8,717 nt of DNA from an uncultured Clostridia bacterium (GCA_937928455.1 CALFUG010000203.1:1-8717); one strand, 5' to 3'. Counted from the stretch's first letter, positions 1 to 6,986 are shown. Translations and numbers: made by a program. Notes: generated by a model from the sequence alone, not told the origin.

Positions 1-389
1 TTGACATATTCCTTCCAACTGTTTTCCCAGGTTTCGGAATCTACTTCCAAATCTTCCACATACAGTCTGCCCAAGTCTGCCTGGAAGTCCCAGTAACCTT
101 CCAGTTCCTTACTTTTTAATCCCATCATATTCATCTTGATTTCTTGAATTAACCGGGTGTTTTCCGGATTTACTTCAAAATATAATCGTACCTTCGCTTC
201 CTCTTCTTGCATTTCAACCACCTTGGAATCTATATAATCCCAAGCATACGTATCTTGATCATTCAGGATTTCTTCTACATCATGGGGATCCTCGATGGCT
301 AGCTGTTGAATACCCATACCCATCAAACTGGCGGAAACCGCTTCTACACCAAATGTAGTAGTATATATGGTAACCTGGATTAATTTCAT
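1..389 (-). CDS. prmA: Ribosomal protein L11 methyltransferase, N-terminal part (runs off the left edge)
   Basis: PrmA is a cytoplasmic SAM-dependent enzyme that methylates ribosomal protein L11. Only the first 129 codons are present, against a usual length of about 310 residues, so the catalytic methyltransferase domain lies outside the window. What is visible is the N-terminal L11-recognition domain. It begins MKLIQVTIYTTTFGVEAV, has IEDP near residue 33, and ends in the family-typical stretch DSETWENSWKEYV, which usually leads into the linker before the catalytic domain. ATG 389 is preferred over the in-frame ATG at 395: the GAGAGG motif lies about 8 bases from the first but only 2 from the second, and family members usually start just before this K-x-I segment. 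The gene follows dnaJ, its common neighbour in Firmicutes, but a strong terminator separates them. The family call is from remembered sequence patterns. Confidence 0.9.
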   Translation of the reverse strand, partial: MKLIQVTIYTTTFGVEAVSASLMGMGIQQLAIEDPHDVEEILNDQDTYAWDYIDSKVVEMQEEEAKVRLYFEVNPENTRLIQEIKMNMMGLKSKELEGYWDFQADLGRLYVEDLEVDSETWENSWKEYV

Positions 390-444
390 ATTCATATCCT
401 CTCTTGATCAATCTACGGATTACTTATTGGACATAACATGGTTT

Positions 445-473
445 ATTCTATCGAAAAACCCCGCCGGATGCAA
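445..473 (-). promoter_or_regulatory. Possible sigma-A promoter of prmA, overlapping the dnaJ terminator
   Basis: On the minus strand there is a TTGCAT (468-473), a 17-base spacer, and TAGAAT (445-450). The -10 box matches consensus at 5 of 6 positions, but the -35 box only at 3 of 6. The -35 box falls in the loop of the terminator hairpin and the -10 box lies just past its T-run. Transcription would begin near 438 and leave a leader of about 50 bases before prmA. The call rests on box matches and spacing alone, and a chance match is quite possible. Confidence 0.4.
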
Positions 474-484
474 GGCGGGGTTTT
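454..484 (-). terminator. Rho-independent terminator after dnaJ
   Basis: A perfect 7-bp GC-rich stem, CCCCGCC (459-465) with GGCGGGG (474-480), closes an 8-base loop. On the minus strand it is followed by TTTTT (458-454), and A-T pairs extend the stem base. It begins 13 bases after the dnaJ stop codon and should end the hrcA-grpE-dnaK-dnaJ transcript. The other strand also has a TTTT after the stem, so it may work in both directions. Confidence 0.93.
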
Positions 485-496
485 GGTTTAAACGGT

Positions 497-1663
497 TTAC
501 ATAAATACTTTCTTTAAATAATCTCGAAAGCTGGTCCCTTTGGTATAGGTCTCTGGGCCCACGGTCTTTCCCATTTCTCCAATGATTTTTTTCTGGGCAC
601 TATTTAACTTGGTAGGCACTTCCAAATACACCTTCACATAAAGATCCCCTGTGCCGGATTTGGCAGACTGAATTCCTTTTCCCTTGAGTCGAAATGTGGT
701 ACCGTGTTGGGTTCCTGCCGGAATTTTATAGGACACCTTTTCTTTGAGGGTGGGTACTACGATATCCGCTCCCAAAGCCGCTTGATCGAAGGTGATGGGA
801 ATTTCCAACCAAAGGTCCAAACCACTTCGTTTAAACATCTCGTGGGGCTTAATATTCACCACCACATAGAGATTGCCGGCGGGTCCCCCGTTATAACCCG
901 GCTCTCCTTGGCCCCGAATAGAAATCACAGAATCATTATCCACACCGGCAGGAATCTCCACCGTTATGGTAACCGTCTTTTTCACCCGGCCGGAACCATT
1001 GCAGACCTCACAGGGATCTTCCACCACTTTTCCCGTGCCTTTGCAATCGGGACATGGCCCCACACTGGCAAACTGGCCAAAAGGAGTTCTCTGGACATTT
1101 TTCACCTCTCCGGTCCCATGGCAGGAAGGACAGGATTTAGGAGACGTGCCCTTCTTGGCTCCGGTTGCATTACACTCCGTGCACTCCACCACCTTGTTAA
1201 TTTTCAGCTGCTTTTTTGTGCCAAAAGCTGCTTCTTCAAAGGTAATGGAAATGGTTTTTTGGAGATCCTTGCCTTTTAATGGACCCGTTCGACTTCTTCT
1301 CTGGGTAGAACTTCCCCCAAACATACCTCCAAAAATATCAAAAATATCCTCGAAACCACCGGCACCATAAGAACCGCCGCCATATCCGCCAAATCCGCCG
1401 AAACCACCACCGGCTCCGCCGGCATTGTAGTTGGGGTCTACGCCCGCATGACCAAACATGTCATACTTCTTTTTCTTTTCCGGATCCGACAGTACGCCGT
1501 AAGCTTCATTAATTTCTTTGAATTTCTCCTCTGCTTTTTTGTCTCCCTTATTCTTGTCCGGGTGATATTTCACCGCGAGTTTTCGGAAGGCGCTTTTAAT
1601 TTCTGCCTCAGAGGCTCCTTTTTTTAATCCCAGTATTTCATAAAAGTCTTGTTTATCTGCCAT
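497..1663 (-). CDS. dnaJ: Chaperone DnaJ (Hsp40)
   Basis: DnaJ is the cytoplasmic co-chaperone that delivers unfolded clients to DnaK and stimulates its ATPase. The 388-residue protein is a complete class I Hsp40. It has a J domain (about 5-70) with the catalytic HPD at 34-36, then a Gly/Phe-rich linker (about 81-117) with the DIFDIFGGMFGG segment. A zinc domain with four Cys pairs follows (161/164, 178/181, 204/207, 218/221), then the two client-binding beta domains to about 350. Repeats two to four fit CxxCxGxG exactly, but the first reads CTECNATG, with Ala in place of the first Gly. ATG 1663 is supported by AAAGGAAG six bases upstream. It is the last gene of the heat-shock operon, 84 bases after dnaK and followed by a terminator. 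Confidence 0.98.
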   Translation of the reverse strand: MADKQDFYEILGLKKGASEAEIKSAFRKLAVKYHPDKNKGDKKAEEKFKEINEAYGVLSDPEKKKKYDMFGHAGVDPNYNAGGAGGGFGGFGGYGGGSYGAGGFEDIFDIFGGMFGGSSTQRRSRTGPLKGKDLQKTISITFEEAAFGTKKQLKINKVVECTECNATGAKKGTSPKSCPSCHGTGEVKNVQRTPFGQFASVGPCPDCKGTGKVVEDPCEVCNGSGRVKKTVTITVEIPAGVDNDSVISIRGQGEPGYNGGPAGNLYVVVNIKPHEMFKRSGLDLWLEIPITFDQAALGADIVVPTLKEKVSYKIPAGTQHGTTFRLKGKGIQSAKSGTGDLYVKVYLEVPTKLNSAQKKIIGEMGKTVGPETYTKGTSFRDYLKKVFM

Positions 1664-1691
1664 GTGTTTCTTCCTTTATTTTGCCGATATG

Positions 1692-1726
1692 TGCCGAAGC
1701 CCCCGGTCATACAAAAGGCTTCGGCA
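1692..1726 (-). other. Intercistronic hairpin between dnaK and dnaJ
   Basis: A perfect 10-bp inverted repeat, TGCCGAAGCC (1692-1701) and GGCTTCGGCA (1717-1726), surrounds a 15-base loop. It sits 21 bases after the dnaK stop and about 15 bases before the dnaJ Shine-Dalgarno site. On the minus strand the sequence after the stem is CATATCGGCAAAATAAAGG, with no T-run, so it does not look like an intrinsic terminator. An RNA-processing or transcript-stabilising role, giving more dnaK than dnaJ message, is inference. Confidence 0.75.
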
Positions 1727-1747
1727 TAATATAACGGTTGTATTTTT

Positions 1748-3607
1748 TTATTCGTTGGTGTTGTTGATGTTCTCTTCATCATCGACTACTTCAAAATCTG
1801 CATCCACAACCTCTTCCGGCCCTTCTTGATTGCCGCCCATTGAAGCACCATCTCCGCCTCCCTGAGCCGCCTGGGCTTTTTCGTAAAGCTTGCTGGAAAT
1901 CATATGGAACTCTTCTGTCAACTTGTCCGTCAAGTCCTTAATCTGCTCCACAGTGCCATTTTCCAGTGCTTGATTCAACTCTTCCTTCACACCGTTAATT
2001 CGGCCCTTTTCCTCTTCTGTCAGAGTTCCTTCGATTTCTTTCATGGATTTTTCCGTTTCATAAACCAAAGTTTCTGCCTTATTTCGAGTTTCTACTTCTT
2101 CTTTTCTCTTCTTGTCTTCATCTGCAAACTGTTCTGCTTCCTTCACCTTTGCTTTGATTTCATCATCGCTTAATTTATTGGAGGAAGTAATGGTGATTCG
2201 CTGTTCCTTACCCGTGCCCATATCCTTGGCAGATACATTGACGATGCCGTTGGCGTCAATATCGAAAGTCACCTCGATTTGAGGCACCCCTCTGGGTGCA
2301 GGAGGAATTCCCGTTAGTTGGAATCTTCCCAACGTAATATTTCCAGAAGCCATCTCTCTTTCCCCTTGCATTACGTGAATATCTACTGCGGTTTGATTGT
2401 CCGCAGCGGTGGAGAAAATCTGGCTCTTTTTCGTAGGAATGGTAGTATTCCTCTCGATTAATCGAGTGGCCACTCCACCTAATGTTTCTATGGAAAGAGA
2501 TAGCGGTGTTACATCTAACAACAACACATCATGCACTTCTCCCGTTAATACACCCGCCTGAATGGCGGCTCCAATGGCCACGCATTCATCCGGGTTAATG
2601 CCTTTAAAAGGATCTTTTCCGGTTACTTTCTTAACGGCATCCTGAACCGCAGGGATACGAGTGGATCCACCTACCAGAATCACCCGGGCGATATCCCCAT
2701 TGGTAATTCCTGCATCGGCCAACGCTTTTTTCATGGGCTCGATGGTCTTCTCCACCAATCCGGCAGTCAACTGTTCAAACTTTGCACGAGTGATGGTCAT
2801 GTCTAAATTCAAAGGCCCATCCGGAGTCACGGCAATAAAAGGTAAGTTTACATTGGTGGTCTGCGCACTGGATAGCTCTTTCTTTGCTTTTTCTGCCGCT
2901 TCCCGAAGACGTTGGTGTGCCATTTTATCCGCACGCAAATCCACGCCATGTTCCTTGGCGAAATTATCCGCAATATGGTTCAGCAGGATTTCATCGAAAT
3001 CATCTCCACCCAACATGTTGTTTCCATTGGTAGCCAACACTTCAAAGACCCCTTCTCCCAATTCAAGAATGGATACGTCGAAGGTTCCACCTCCCAAGTC
3101 ATACACCAAAATCTTGTGAGAAGAATCTTCCTTGTCCAATCCATAGGCCAAAGAAGCCGCCGTGGGCTCGTTAATAATACGTTCTACCTCTAATCCGGCA
3201 ATTTTCCCGGCGTCCTTGGTGGCCTGTTTCTGGCTATCGGTAAAATAAGCCGGTACCGTAATCACCGCACGGGTTACTTTTTCTCCCAGATACGCTTCTG
3301 CATCTGCCTTTAGTTTGGCAAGAATCATCGCAGAAATATCCTGAGGTGTATATGTTTTTCCGTCCACTTCCACCGTATGGGAACTTCCCATATGTCTCTT
3401 AATGGAAGAGATGGTTCTTGTGGGGTTGGTGATAGCCTGTCTTTTGGCCGTTTCTCCCACCAAACGTTCTCCATTCTTGGCAAAGCCAACTACGGAGGGA
3501 GTGGTTCGATTTCCTTCTGCATTTGGAATTACCACCGGCTCTCCGCCTTCCAATACCGATACACAGCTATTGGTAGTTCCTAAGTCAATTCCGATTACTT
3601 TACTCAT
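1748..3607 (-). CDS. dnaK: Chaperone DnaK (Hsp70)
   Basis: DnaK is the ATP-driven Hsp70 chaperone that binds and releases unfolded polypeptides in the cytoplasm, with DnaJ and GrpE as partners. The 619-residue protein is full length. Its ATPase domain carries IGIDLGTTNS (5-14), VYDLGGGTFDVS (168-179) and VILVGGSTRIPA (309-320). The interdomain linker VLLLD is at 361-365. A beta substrate-binding domain follows to about 478, then a charged helical lid and a Gly-rich tail ending near EEVVDADFEVVDDE. After residue 74 the protein goes directly into SSHTVEVDGK, lacking the roughly 23-residue insertion of E. coli-type DnaK, as is usual in Firmicutes. ATG 3607 has AAAAGGAGA about 9 bases upstream. 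The 74-base gap to grpE shows no second CIRCE and no convincing promoter, so expression probably comes from the hrcA promoter. Confidence 0.99.
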   Translation of the reverse strand: MSKVIGIDLGTTNSCVSVLEGGEPVVIPNAEGNRTTPSVVGFAKNGERLVGETAKRQAITNPTRTISSIKRHMGSSHTVEVDGKTYTPQDISAMILAKLKADAEAYLGEKVTRAVITVPAYFTDSQKQATKDAGKIAGLEVERIINEPTAASLAYGLDKEDSSHKILVYDLGGGTFDVSILELGEGVFEVLATNGNNMLGGDDFDEILLNHIADNFAKEHGVDLRADKMAHQRLREAAEKAKKELSSAQTTNVNLPFIAVTPDGPLNLDMTITRAKFEQLTAGLVEKTIEPMKKALADAGITNGDIARVILVGGSTRIPAVQDAVKKVTGKDPFKGINPDECVAIGAAIQAGVLTGEVHDVLLLDVTPLSLSIETLGGVATRLIERNTTIPTKKSQIFSTAADNQTAVDIHVMQGEREMASGNITLGRFQLTGIPPAPRGVPQIEVTFDIDANGIVNVSAKDMGTGKEQRITITSSNKLSDDEIKAKVKEAEQFADEDKKRKEEVETRNKAETLVYETEKSMKEIEGTLTEEEKGRINGVKEELNQALENGTVEQIKDLTDKLTEEFHMISSKLYEKAQAAQGGGDGASMGGNQEGPEEVVDADFEVVDDEENINNTNE

Positions 3608-3681
3608 TGTTCATTTCTCCTTTTCTATGAATCCCTATACTCTTAATACTTGTTTTTTTGGTAGATAGGCCATATCTTCAT

Positions 3682-4296
3682 CTATTGTGCAACCTTCACC
3701 CGAGTGGGGCGAATGACCTTTTTATGTAACATGTACCCTTTTTGAAACACTTCGGTGACGGTGCCACTTTCTTGATCCGTAGAGCTGTCCATCATGAGTG
3801 CTTCATGGAATTCCGGATCAAAGGGTTGACCCAAAGCCTGGATTTCTTCCAGTCCCGACCCCTCCAAAATGCCCAGTAATTGCTTATAAATCAGTGCCAT
3901 TCCTTCCCAAACCGGATTTTTCTCTGTCTCTTCCTGGGCAAGAGCCCGGTCAAAATTGTCCAGCACTTCCAACAGTTTCGCCACCAGCTTTTCATTGGCA
4001 AAGGCATGAATATCCGATCGCTCTTTTTCCGATCTTTTCTTGTAGTTTGCAAAATCGGCAGCCAATCTCAGATACTGTGTCTTTAACTCCTCCTCTTGGC
4101 TTTCTTCCTTACCCGAAGGTTCTTCTGGAGGAATTTCCGCTTCCATTTCCTTCTTGTGAGCCGTTTCTTTTTCGTGGGCCTTTTTATGTTCGGAATCCTG
4201 CTTATGCTTTTCTTTTTCCAATGTCTCTTCCTTTCTCTTCTTCGGCTTTATTTCTTCCCCTATGGGATTGACGTCCGGCTTTTTAGAATCACTCAT
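3682..4296 (-). CDS. grpE: Nucleotide exchange factor GrpE
   Basis: GrpE is the dimeric factor that releases ADP from DnaK and so resets the chaperone cycle. From ATG 4296 it is 204 residues. A highly charged Lys/Glu/His-rich N-terminal tail (about 1-70) leads into the long dimerisation helix (about 66-120, with YLRLAADFANYKKR and LLEVLDNFDRAL). The DnaK-contacting C-terminal beta domain contains FDPEFHEALM (159-168) and ends in the family signature VFQKGYMLHKKVIRPTRVKV (183-202). An upstream in-frame GTG (4305) would add three residues, but GGGGAGG directly abuts it, whereas the same motif lies 9 bases before ATG 4296. I therefore chose the ATG. The start overlaps the end of hrcA by 8 bases (ATGAGTGA), which suggests translational coupling. 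Confidence 0.97.
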   Translation of the reverse strand: MSDSKKPDVNPIGEEIKPKKRKEETLEKEKHKQDSEHKKAHEKETAHKKEMEAEIPPEEPSGKEESQEEELKTQYLRLAADFANYKKRSEKERSDIHAFANEKLVAKLLEVLDNFDRALAQEETEKNPVWEGMALIYKQLLGILEGSGLEEIQALGQPFDPEFHEALMMDSSTDQESGTVTEVFQKGYMLHKKVIRPTRVKVAQ

Positions 4297-5335
4297 CCGT
4301 TTCACCCTCCCCTGTTAATCGAAAGGAATTCTCCAGGTTTTCGGTTAAGTACTCAATCACTGAAGTCACCTCATCATATTTCATTCTGGTTGGACCTATT
4401 ACCCCCAGCCGCCCCACCAGTTTCCCGTCAATATGATATGTGGCCGTAATAAGGCTGCAATTTTTCATCAGTTCATCTTCATGTTCATCTCCAATGGTAA
4501 TAATAACACCATTACCCCGGTTCACCAGCTTCTTCGTAAAGTCGTCCTTCCTCTCCAACATCTCGAAGAAGGATTTTGCTTTGCATACATCATTGTACTC
4601 CGGTGTATTGAATATATTGGTTAGCCCATCCAGGTATAATTGCACATTCAACATTTCCTCCAGTGTTTTCAGGAAATTGGGCATGATGGTTTCTGCCATC
4701 CGCCCCAGTGCTCGCGCCTCCTTTTGAGCTTCTTGTAGTATATCGTAAGTGAGAGCTTCACTGATGGTTTTTCCCTTATAACTGTAGGTCATCACCTTGC
4801 TCAGCAGGTCCAAATTCTCCTCGGAATAGGACTCCTTTAACCGTAATGTCATGTTGGAAACTTTCCCGCTTTCTGCCACAATCATCAGAATAACCGATTC
4901 CGGATCCACGGGAATAAATCGTATGTACTTCAGCCGGTCATCATCTGTCTTGGGTGTCATGGCAAAAGAAGTCAAATTGGTGATTTCTGACAACACAGAG
5001 GCCGTCTGACGAATCAAATGTTCCAGCTCTGATACATTTCGATTGAGCCGCTCCGCAATGGCCTTTTTGACATCCACCGAAAGTTCAGAACGCTCCATTA
5101 AAGCATCCACATACAGTCGATAGGCTTTGGTAGAGGGCACTCTTCCGGCGGAAGTGTGGGGATGGGTTAAAAATCCCATGTCCTCCAGGTCACTCATTTC
5201 ATTTCGTATCGTTGCCGGGCTAATACCCATATCATACTTTTTGGAAAGAGTTCTGGAGCCTACCGGCTCTGCATAGTGAATGAAATCCCCAATGATGGCC
5301 TGCAATATTTGAAGTTTTCTTTCATTTAGATCCAT
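4289..5335 (-). CDS. hrcA: Heat-inducible transcription repressor HrcA
   Basis: HrcA is a dimeric DNA-binding repressor that sits on CIRCE operators under normal growth. In known systems its activity depends on GroEL. The 348-residue product begins MDLNERKLQILQAI. A winged-helix DNA-binding domain occupies about 1-75, with AEPVGSRTLSKKY (22-34), ISPATIRNEMSDLE (38-51) and HTSAGRVPS (60-68). A GAF-like and dimerisation region follows, ending in IGPTRMKYDEVTSVIEYL (313-330). An in-frame ATG at 5368 would add 11 residues, but AAGGAGG (5344-5350) lies 8 bases before ATG 5335, and family members begin at this point. It is the first gene of the operon, about 40 bases downstream of a perfect CIRCE, so it should repress itself together with grpE, dnaK and dnaJ. 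Confidence 0.98.
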   Translation of the reverse strand: MDLNERKLQILQAIIGDFIHYAEPVGSRTLSKKYDMGISPATIRNEMSDLEDMGFLTHPHTSAGRVPSTKAYRLYVDALMERSELSVDVKKAIAERLNRNVSELEHLIRQTASVLSEITNLTSFAMTPKTDDDRLKYIRFIPVDPESVILMIVAESGKVSNMTLRLKESYSEENLDLLSKVMTYSYKGKTISEALTYDILQEAQKEARALGRMAETIMPNFLKTLEEMLNVQLYLDGLTNIFNTPEYNDVCKAKSFFEMLERKDDFTKKLVNRGNGVIITIGDEHEDELMKNCSLITATYHIDGKLVGRLGVIGPTRMKYDEVTSVIEYLTENLENSFRLTGEGETDE

Positions 5336-5343
5336 CTCATAGC

Positions 5344-5350
5344 CCTCCTT
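5344..5350 (-). promoter_or_regulatory. Ribosome binding site that fixes the hrcA start
   Basis: AAGGAGG on the minus strand lies 8 bases before ATG 5335. It falls inside the reading frame of the longer candidate starting at 5368, which argues for the shorter HrcA. Confidence 0.88.
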
Positions 5351-5375
5351 CGGGCATTGGACATCCATCTCTTTG

Positions 5376-5402
5376 TTAGCACTCTTTCATTATGAGTGCT
5401 AA
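5376..5402 (-). promoter_or_regulatory. CIRCE operator (HrcA binding site)
   Basis: TTAGCACTC (5376-5384) and GAGTGCTAA (5394-5402) form a perfect 9-bp inverted repeat around a 9-base spacer. This matches the established CIRCE consensus at every arm position. It lies just downstream of the predicted transcription start and upstream of the hrcA Shine-Dalgarno site, so bound HrcA would block initiation or early elongation. Being inside the leader, it could also form a hairpin in the mRNA. No second copy was seen in the window. Confidence 0.98.
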
Positions 5403-5410
5403 CCATATAT

Positions 5411-5448
5411 AAAAAATAACACTGTTGCCTTAGATTGTCAACAGTGTT
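5411..5448 (-). terminator. Rho-independent terminator after glpK
   Basis: A perfect 10-bp inverted repeat, AACACTGTTG (5418-5427) and CAACAGTGTT (5439-5448), encloses an 11-base loop. On the minus strand it is followed by ATTTTTTATAT, a good U-run. It begins 38 bases after the glpK stop and should end a lepA-hemW-glpK transcript. The other strand has TTTT directly after the stem, so it may also stop plus-strand transcription. Most of the hrcA promoter lies within it. Confidence 0.85.
5413..5441 (-). promoter_or_regulatory. Sigma-A promoter of the hrcA-grpE-dnaK-dnaJ operon
   Basis: On the minus strand a perfect TTGACA (5436-5441) is followed by a 17-base spacer and TATTTT (5413-5418), which matches the -10 consensus at 4 of 6 positions. 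The predicted start near 5406 is immediately before CIRCE, the usual arrangement for HrcA-controlled operons. The same bases also form the glpK terminator: the -35 box overlaps its upstream arm and loop, and the -10 box is in its T-run. Confidence 0.85.
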
Positions 5449-5486
5449 TTTGCTGTTTTCCCCTATATTTTACCTTTTTTACCCCA

Positions 5487-6986
5487 TTATTCATGCCACT
5501 GCGCCCAGAACAAAGCCGTTTGCACCGCTCGGTTCCACTCATGAAGCAATGCCTCCATTTCTTTCCTGGACCGATGCGGTTCATAAACCTTGTCCAAAGG
5601 CCGAAGTTTTTTGATTTCCTCCTTGGATTCCCAAAAACCAATGGCCAATCCCGCTAAATACGCAGCGCCCAAAGCTGTAGTTTCAACCGATTTTGGCCGC
5701 TCCACCGGAATACCCAACAAATCTGCTTGAAATTGCATTAAAAAATCGTTGGCAGAGGCCCCCCCATCTACTCGAAACACCGGCGCTTTTATTCCGGAAT
5801 CTTTCTCCATTACCTTCAATAGTTCGTAATTTTGATAGGCTAAGGATTCCAAAGTAGCCCGTACCAAATGGCTTTTCCGGGTGGCTCTTGTTAGTCCCAC
5901 CACCATTCCTCTGGCATAAGGATCCCAATGGGGTGCCCCCAACCCGGCAAACGCCGGTACGATATATACACCCGCCGTGTTCTCTTCCTTAGAGGCCAAA
6001 TACTCCGAGTCCTCCGCGCTATCGATAATACGAAGCTCATCTCGAAGCCATTGGACTGCCGCTCCGGCAACAAAAATAGACCCTTCCAGCGCATAGGCTG
6101 CCTTACCTCCCGTGTCACAAGCCACTGTGGTTAAAAGCCCATTATTGGAAAACACCGGGGATTCTCCCGTATTCATGAGTAAGAACCCACCCGTTCCGTA
6201 GGTGCTTTTCAGCTCTCCCCTGGAATAACATGCCTGACCAAATAGGGCCGCTTGTTGGTCTCCTGCGGCACCGGCAATGGGGATGGGACCTCCGAAGATT
6301 TCCGGGTCCGTCTCCCCCAATACACCCGATGATGGCATCGGCTTGGGTAACATTGCCTTGGGGATGTTGAGCCATTTCAACAACTCTTCGTCCCACTCCA
6401 AGCGGGTAATATGAAAGAGTAATGTGCGGGAAGCATTGGTATAGTCCGTTACGTGCAACTTTCCTCCGGTCATTTTCCAAATCAACCAGGTTTCTACCGT
6501 TCCAAACAGAATTTCACCCTTTTCTGCCTTCTCTTGGGCTCCTTCCACATGATCCAATATCCATCGTAATTTAGTACCGGAAAAATAAGGGTCCAACACC
6601 AATCCGGTCTTTTCCCGAACCCGGTCAGACATTCCCTTTTCTTTCCACATTTTGCATTGATCTGCGGTTCTTCGGCACTGCCAAACAATGGCTGGATAAA
6701 CCGGCTCCCCCGTGTCCCGATCCCAAACCAGGGTCGTTTCCCTTTGGTTGGTAATGCCAATGGCTGCCACATCCCGGTAGGAGCCATTTACTTTGAGCAA
6801 AGCCTCCTGGGCCACCCCAATTTGCGTGGACCAAATCTCCATGGGGTCTTGCTCCACCCACCCGTCCTGAGGATAAAACTGCCGAAATTCCTTGGATGCC
6901 ATGCTGATTTGTTGCCCTGCCTTGTCAAAAAGAATACAACGAGAGCTGGTGGTTCCTTGATCCAATGCCATTATGTACTTGGTCAT
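5487..6986 (-). CDS. glpK: Glycerol kinase
   Basis: GlpK phosphorylates glycerol with ATP to sn-glycerol 3-phosphate in the cytoplasm, feeding glycolysis and phospholipid synthesis. The 499-residue protein has the normal FGGY-kinase length and order. It has the phosphate loop LDQGTTSSR (8-16), then glycerol-binding NQRE (80-83) and DPYFSGTK (132-139) with Tyr134. The catalytic Asp243 is in AGDQQAALFGQ (241-251). The nucleotide-binding parts are STYGTG (261-266), GAPHWDPYARG (350-360) and RVDGGASANDFLMQ (405-418). Glu229 stands where many Firmicutes GlpKs have the His phosphorylated by HPr. ATG 6986 has GTGAGG about 6 bases upstream. It starts only 23 bases after hemW, so it is probably co-transcribed with lepA-hemW. 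No glpF, glpD or glpO is nearby, and this is an unusual site for it. Base composition looks like that of its neighbours. Confidence 0.98.
   Translation of the reverse strand: MTKYIMALDQGTTSSRCILFDKAGQQISMASKEFRQFYPQDGWVEQDPMEIWSTQIGVAQEALLKVNGSYRDVAAIGITNQRETTLVWDRDTGEPVYPAIVWQCRRTADQCKMWKEKGMSDRVREKTGLVLDPYFSGTKLRWILDHVEGAQEKAEKGEILFGTVETWLIWKMTGGKLHVTDYTNASRTLLFHITRLEWDEELLKWLNIPKAMLPKPMPSSGVLGETDPEIFGGPIPIAGAAGDQQAALFGQACYSRGELKSTYGTGGFLLMNTGESPVFSNNGLLTTVACDTGGKAAYALEGSIFVAGAAVQWLRDELRIIDSAEDSEYLASKEENTAGVYIVPAFAGLGAPHWDPYARGMVVGLTRATRKSHLVRATLESLAYQNYELLKVMEKDSGIKAPVFRVDGGASANDFLMQFQADLLGIPVERPKSVETTALGAAYLAGLAIGFWESKEEIKKLRPLDKVYEPHRSRKEMEALLHEWNRAVQTALFWAQWHE

Noticed and set aside
704..1370. 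Two plus-strand open frames opposite dnaJ (704-1279 and 966-1370)
   Set aside because: They lie wholly antisense to a complete, well-conserved dnaJ, show no recognisable domain, and are explained by its codon pattern.
2661..3119. Plus-strand 152-codon open frame opposite dnaK
   Set aside because: Long antisense frames are a known by-product of codon bias in Hsp70 genes. It has no recognisable domain and no convincing evidence of expression.
3608..3681. Possible terminator or promoter between grpE and dnaK
   Set aside because: Only a weak 5-bp repeat (TAGAT/ATCTA) is present near the grpE stop. On the minus strand the homopolymer after it is A-rich, not T-rich, and no good -35/-10 pair or CIRCE was found.
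3682..4305. GrpE starting at GTG 4305
   Set aside because: The Shine-Dalgarno motif directly abuts this GTG, leaving no spacer, and is well placed for ATG 4296.
4096..4449. Plus-strand frame rich in Phe and Leu that looks like a small membrane protein
   Set aside because: The hydrophobic string is the mirror of the Lys/Glu-rich codons of the grpE N-terminal tail, on the opposite strand.
4289..5368. Longer HrcA beginning at ATG 5368
   Set aside because: The strong AAGGAGG lies inside this extension and is correctly spaced for ATG 5335, where family members begin.
5438..5641. Minus-strand 67-codon frame at the end of glpK
   Set aside because: It overlaps glpK in another frame and runs into the terminator hairpin. 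It is a shadow frame.
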